A DNA stretch of 17,611 nucleotides from CAJQQY01 sp964352225 (GTDB taxonomy: Bacteria; Bacteroidota; Bacteroidia; Chitinophagales; Saprospiraceae), in contig CAYGRM010000111.1 of assembly GCA_964352225.1 (NCBI GenBank), positions 1 through 17,611 of the forward strand. The letters are read 5' to 3'. Positions 14,414 to 17,611 of this stretch are shown here, in pieces. The notes under the pieces were generated by a model. It had not been told where the DNA came from, made no database searches, and saw only the letters and a program-made list of their open reading frames with translations. The stretch's first letter is position 1. Each line of letters opens with the position of its first letter. Made by a program: the position numbers and the translations under genes.

Positions 14414-15751
14414 TTAACGAATAAATACATTCCAAATATCCAATCCTAAAATCGAAATCATCAAAATGACCAAAAATAAAAATCCAGCGATGGTAGCATA
14501 TTCCATGACTTTGTCATTTGGTTTTCGACCGCTGATCACCTCATATAATAAAAACATCACGTGACCACCATCCAAAGCAGGAATCGGTAATAAATTCATA
14601 AATGCTAAAATCAATGAAAGCGTACCCGTCAATGTCCAAAACTTTTTCCAATCCCAAATTGGGCCATAAGCCTGAGCAATCGAAAATACACTTCCTAAGT
14701 TATCCTTGGCAGCAAGCTTTCCAGTAATCATTTGACCGATAGCCTTCGCTTGATCTGACAAGGCATTCCAACCATTTTTTATCCCTTGTGGAATTGATTC
14801 CCCTAATCCATATTCGATTTTTTTAGTGCCCAAGGCATCAAATGGATTCTTGTAGGCGACACCTATTCTTCCGTCTTCTGTTGTTTTGAAGGTGATGTCC
14901 TCCTTTGTCCCTTTTCGAAGTAGGGTCAAAGTAATTTCTTGCCCTTTTAGATCTTTTAATTCATTGATTATTTGATGTGAATAGGGAGTTTCTTTTCCAT
15001 TGATTGCGATAACCTGATCCTCAGGTTGGATGCCTGCTTTCCCTGCAGGACTTCCATTGGTAGTTTCAACTACGATAAAAGGTGTTCTGACATTAAAAAT
15101 GGAATAGCGTCGATTGGCTTTATTACTGACAATATCTGTGACATCGTCGGGAAGTTGAATCGTTTGCGTAGAACCATTTCTCTCTACTTCTAAAGTTTTA
15201 GCCTCATTAATGATTATTTCTTTTCTAAACAATCCAGGATTAAATTTTTCAAAAGGAACATTTCCCACTTCCATAATTTTATCTCCCTCTTGCAACCCTA
15301 AGGTAGTTCCTATAGAATCTACATAAATTCCATATGTTACATTTTCCCTCGGAATATATTCTTCTCCCCAAGTGTAAAGGATACCTACAAAAATTAATAA
15401 ACCTAAAACGAAATTAACCGTCACTCCACCTAACATGATGATCAATCTTTGCACCGCAGTTTTACTTCGAAACTCCCAAGGTTGAGGTTCTTGCGCTAAC
15501 TGCTCCGTATCAAAACTCTCATCGATCATCCCCGAAATTTTTACGTAACCACCAAATGGCAACCAACCAATTCCGTACTCTGTTTCACCTCTTTTAAATT
15601 TGAAAAGAGAGAAATATGGATCAAAAAATAGATAAAATTTCTCCACCCTTGTTCCAAATAATTTTGCTGGCAAGAAATGCCCGCCTTCGTGAAGCACAAT
15701 TAAAATAGACAAACTCAAAATTAGTTGTCCTACCATTACCAAAGTACCCAT
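14414..15751 (-). CDS. rseP: Site-2 intramembrane metalloprotease RseP
   Basis: The 445-residue product has the zinc motif HEGGH at 21-25 in the first transmembrane helix and the second active-site motif LDG at 393-395 (LPIPALDGGH) in a later helix. The central periplasmic part contains PDZ-like segments, including GSPAGKAGIQPEDQVIAINGKE. Four transmembrane regions are expected. RseP-type enzymes cleave anti-sigma factors or signal-peptide remnants within the membrane. A second in-frame Met at residue 6 could also be the start. A good promoter lies at 15840-15870. The substrate in this organism is not known. Confidence 0.95.
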   Translation of the reverse strand: MGTLVMVGQLILSLSILIVLHEGGHFLPAKLFGTRVEKFYLFFDPYFSLFKFKRGETEYGIGWLPFGGYVKISGMIDESFDTEQLAQEPQPWEFRSKTAVQRLIIMLGGVTVNFVLGLLIFVGILYTWGEEYIPRENVTYGIYVDSIGTTLGLQEGDKIMEVGNVPFEKFNPGLFRKEIIINEAKTLEVERNGSTQTIQLPDDVTDIVSNKANRRYSIFNVRTPFIVVETTNGSPAGKAGIQPEDQVIAINGKETPYSHQIINELKDLKGQEITLTLLRKGTKEDITFKTTEDGRIGVAYKNPFDALGTKKIEYGLGESIPQGIKNGWNALSDQAKAIGQMITGKLAAKDNLGSVFSIAQAYGPIWDWKKFWTLTGTLSLILAFMNLLPIPALDGGHVMFLLYEVISGRKPNDKVMEYATIAGFLFLVILMISILGLDIWNVFIR

Positions 15752-15839
15752 CTATATTTTTTTATTTTTATTGAAAATTTCTGATTTACTTTACGTTCTA
15801 TTAAACAGATTCTTTTATAAATATGTTTTAAAACGAGTG

Positions 15840-15870
15840 CAAAAGTACTATTTACATTAGGAGTTTCAAA
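15840..15870 (-). promoter_or_regulatory. Bacteroidota-type promoter for rseP-hscB-tRNA-Leu
   Basis: On the minus strand TTTG (15867-15870) is followed after 19 bases by TACTTTTG (15840-15847), matching the phylum consensus TTTG-N19-TAnnTTTG exactly. It lies about 90 bases upstream of the rseP start codon, in the divergent gap with rsmE. Confidence 0.75.
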
Positions 15871-15934
15871 GTTTATTATACGAGTTGATTTTTAAAACAA
15901 ATTCACCGATTGGAGTTGGTGATTAATGAAATTT

Positions 15935-16639
15935 ATGCAGCTTTTTTTTACAAAAAACATTCAAGGAAATATTGCCACTTTTGAAGCAGAAGAGGCTCGG
16001 CATGTTCAAGTCCTAAGGAAAAAAATCGGAGACCAATTACACTTCGTCGATGGGGAGGGGGGACTGTACTTGGGAGAGATCATCGAAGTCCACAAAAAAG
16101 AATGTTTGCTAAGCATCCTTGAACACAACCCTTCGTATAATGAACGAAAAGTGAAATTGCACATCGCTATTGCACCCACTAAAAATATCGCTCGACTCGA
16201 ATGGTTTTTGGAAAAAGCCACAGAAATTGGCATTGATGAAATCACACCAATTCTTTGTGATCGATCTGAAAGAAAAAGAATCAGAACTGACCGATTGGAG
16301 AAAATTACCATGTCTGCGATGAAGCAATCCATCAAAGCCTATTTGCCAAAATTGAACGAACTAACTGATTATCAAGACTTTATCAAGCAAAGTAATGATG
16401 ATTTAAAATATATTGCTTATTGCAATGATGATGCATTGAGTCATTTGAAAAAAGAATATTCTACCGCTGAAAACGTTACTATACTGATTGGTCCAGAAGG
16501 AGATTTTTCGCCAAAAGAAATTAAGTTAGCTTTGGAAAATGGGTACCAAGGGATCAGTTTGGGAGAGAGTAGATTGAGGACGGAGACGGCAGGAATTGTG
16601 GCTTGTCATATTATTAATTTGGCTTTTGATGAGAAGTAA
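15935..16639 (+). CDS. rsmE: 16S rRNA m3U1498 methyltransferase RsmE
   Basis: The protein (234 residues from the ATG at 15935, or 237 from 15926) has an N-terminal PUA-like domain (MQLFFTKNI, then EARHVQVLRKKIGDQLHFVDGEG) and a SPOUT methyltransferase domain. SPOUT signs are EKATEIGIDEITPILCDRSE, the glycine-rich LIGPEGDFSPKEI and the C-terminal SLGESRLRTETAGIVA, which forms the trefoil knot that binds S-adenosylmethionine. The downstream Met is preferred because family members usually begin with M-x-LF. RsmE methylates N3 of U1498 in the 30S decoding region. The stop codon overlaps the next ATG (TAATG), indicating coupling. Confidence 0.95.
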   Translation: MQLFFTKNIQGNIATFEAEEARHVQVLRKKIGDQLHFVDGEGGLYLGEIIEVHKKECLLSILEHNPSYNERKVKLHIAIAPTKNIARLEWFLEKATEIGIDEITPILCDRSERKRIRTDRLEKITMSAMKQSIKAYLPKLNELTDYQDFIKQSNDDLKYIAYCNDDALSHLKKEYSTAENVTILIGPEGDFSPKEIKLALENGYQGISLGESRLRTETAGIVACHIINLAFDEK

Positions 16640-17052
16640 TGAAAAAATTTGAATCAAAAAAAGACAGTTGGGTTATTTACTTTTTAGCAGGAATTTTGGC
16701 AATTGTGCTCAGTTTGGTTTATTTAGTTCCTTCTGAAAAAGAAATACCATGGATAGTTCATATTATTTTGGCAGCTTCCTTTGGACTGGTTTATTGGATG
16801 TTTGTGAATACTTTTACGGTTGTCGAAAATAACCTTTTAACTCATACCTGTGGCCCAATAAAATGGAAAGTACCAGTTGAGAAAATAATAAAAATCAAAA
16901 GAAAATCGACTAGCATGATTAATCATGGCACTTGGTCAGCTGATAAAATTGATATTATTTACAAACGAGGGACTTTGTCGATAGCGCCAGATGATAAGGA
17001 AAGTTTGATTAAATATTTGGTTTCGAGAAATAGTACGATTGAAGTGATTTGA
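16639..17052 (+). CDS. Membrane protein with a bacterial PH-like domain
   Basis: This 137-residue protein has two transmembrane helices (about 12-30 and 38-57) followed by a beta-rich domain resembling bacterial PH domains: FTVVENNLLTHTCGPIKWKVPVEKIIKIKRK, then DKIDIIYKRGTLSIAPDD. In such proteins the domain often has a structural or ligand-sensing role at the membrane. It starts in the TAATG overlap with rsmE. No specific function is known. Confidence 0.75.
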   Translation: MKKFESKKDSWVIYFLAGILAIVLSLVYLVPSEKEIPWIVHIILAASFGLVYWMFVNTFTVVENNLLTHTCGPIKWKVPVEKIIKIKRKSTSMINHGTWSADKIDIIYKRGTLSIAPDDKESLIKYLVSRNSTIEVI

Positions 17053-17115
17053 TTTATTTTAAAAAGTGGACATTTAACATACTCCTAAAAGTCTTGCATT
17101 AAAACTACCGAAAAG

Positions 17116-17136
17116 GAATTTTCAAGACGAAAATTC
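17116..17136. repeat. Inverted repeat GAATTTTC/GAAAATTC
   Basis: A perfect 8-bp stem with a five-base loop (AAGAC) lies 52 bases before the DUF5713 start. It has no T run, so it is not a typical terminator; an operator is possible. Confidence 0.35.
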
Positions 17137-17187
17137 TATTAGAAAATAAAATAGAAGAAAGGTTTTCTCAAACAATAAAAAATAAAG

Positions 17188-17538
17188 ATGACACAAGAAG
17201 AAATAAAAAACGAAAAGTTAAGCAAATACCAGTTTTTAGCAGGGATGTATTCGGATCCTTATTTTCCTGATTTTATAGTTGATAAGGGAAAAAATATTTT
17301 GGTAGAACTTTGTTTGCAAATCGAAAATAAACCACCAACCAGTTTAGAAGAATTATATAAATTAACTCATACTGCTACAGAAAAATTTAATCAGCTGGAT
17401 GAAGAATTAAATGATAATGATAGCGAAATAGAAACTGCAGCTAGAGAAATTATCGCGGAAGATTTTGAAAATATTGCATTGAATTATGGTTTCGAAGATG
17501 CTGATATTGAAGAACTAATTGAACCGAGAGAATGGTGA
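17188..17538 (+). CDS. DUF5713 family protein
   Basis: This 116-residue cytosolic acidic protein matches the DUF5713 pattern. It has YQFLAGMYSDPYFPDFIVDKGK at residues 14-35, then LVELCLQIE and LEELYKLTHTATEKFN, and the C-terminal EIETAAREIIAEDFENIALNYGF followed by EELIEPREW at the end. The length fits the family and both ends look complete. The function is unknown. It stands alone after a 135-base gap. Confidence 0.85.
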   Translation: MTQEEIKNEKLSKYQFLAGMYSDPYFPDFIVDKGKNILVELCLQIENKPPTSLEELYKLTHTATEKFNQLDEELNDNDSEIETAAREIIAEDFENIALNYGFEDADIEELIEPREW

Positions 17539-17611
17539 AATATTTTCTTTTTACTGAGAGACTGTTTTGAATTATGTCGCTAATTTTTTTATGCGTCTTT
17601 TTTCACCACAT

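Overview
The window looks like chromosomal DNA of an AT-rich Bacteroidota, probably a marine or Saprospira-like lineage (inference). Shine-Dalgarno sequences are sparse. At least one clean Bacteroidota promoter is present (TTTG, 19 nt, TAnnTTTG, upstream of rseP on the minus strand). Many genes belong to families familiar from this phylum: a lipoprotein prohibitin, an HPF/RaiA protein, a C39-less ABC exporter with HlyD and TolC partners, and DUF5713.

Positions 1-1500 hold a small plus-strand cluster: a sigma-factor stub (region 2 only), an SRPBCC protein, a DUF2177 membrane protein and a decayed DUF2256 gene, closed by a strong terminator. These families often travel with photolyase/cryptochrome stress clusters, so this looks like an eroded remnant of one. 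A minus-strand TPR protein follows, then an ECF sigma factor, a TetR-like regulator and a lipoprotein-type SPFH protein that ends in a terminator.

Positions 5717-6895 hold an HPF/RaiA-like protein overlapping an acyl-CoA thioesterase, then two tandem paralogous two-helix membrane proteins. Positions 6942-11572 encode a three-part export system: an ABC half-transporter with unusual ATPase motifs, a HlyD-type adaptor, and a TolC-type outer membrane protein interrupted by one in-frame TGA. A CPA2-type antiporter follows.

Positions 13133-15870 are a minus-strand unit, rseP-hscB-tRNA-Leu(CAA), that has been rearranged. A 182-bp segment (hscB tail, spacer and most of the tRNA) is present twice in direct orientation. 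Between the copies lie a small GIY-YIG nuclease gene and a long hairpin. The copy next to intact hscB carries a 20-bp imperfect palindrome inside the tRNA anticodon arm and has lost the tRNA 3' end; the distal copy retains an intact tRNA. This is the most unusual structure in the window: a compact nuclease-associated insertion that seems to have preserved both the host gene and the tRNA by duplication.

Positions 15926-17538 encode RsmE, a PH-domain-like membrane protein and a DUF5713 protein. Apart from the GIY-YIG element and three broken genes (DUF2256, tolC-like, and an unknown ORF near 12.9 kb), the window is ordinary housekeeping and transport DNA.
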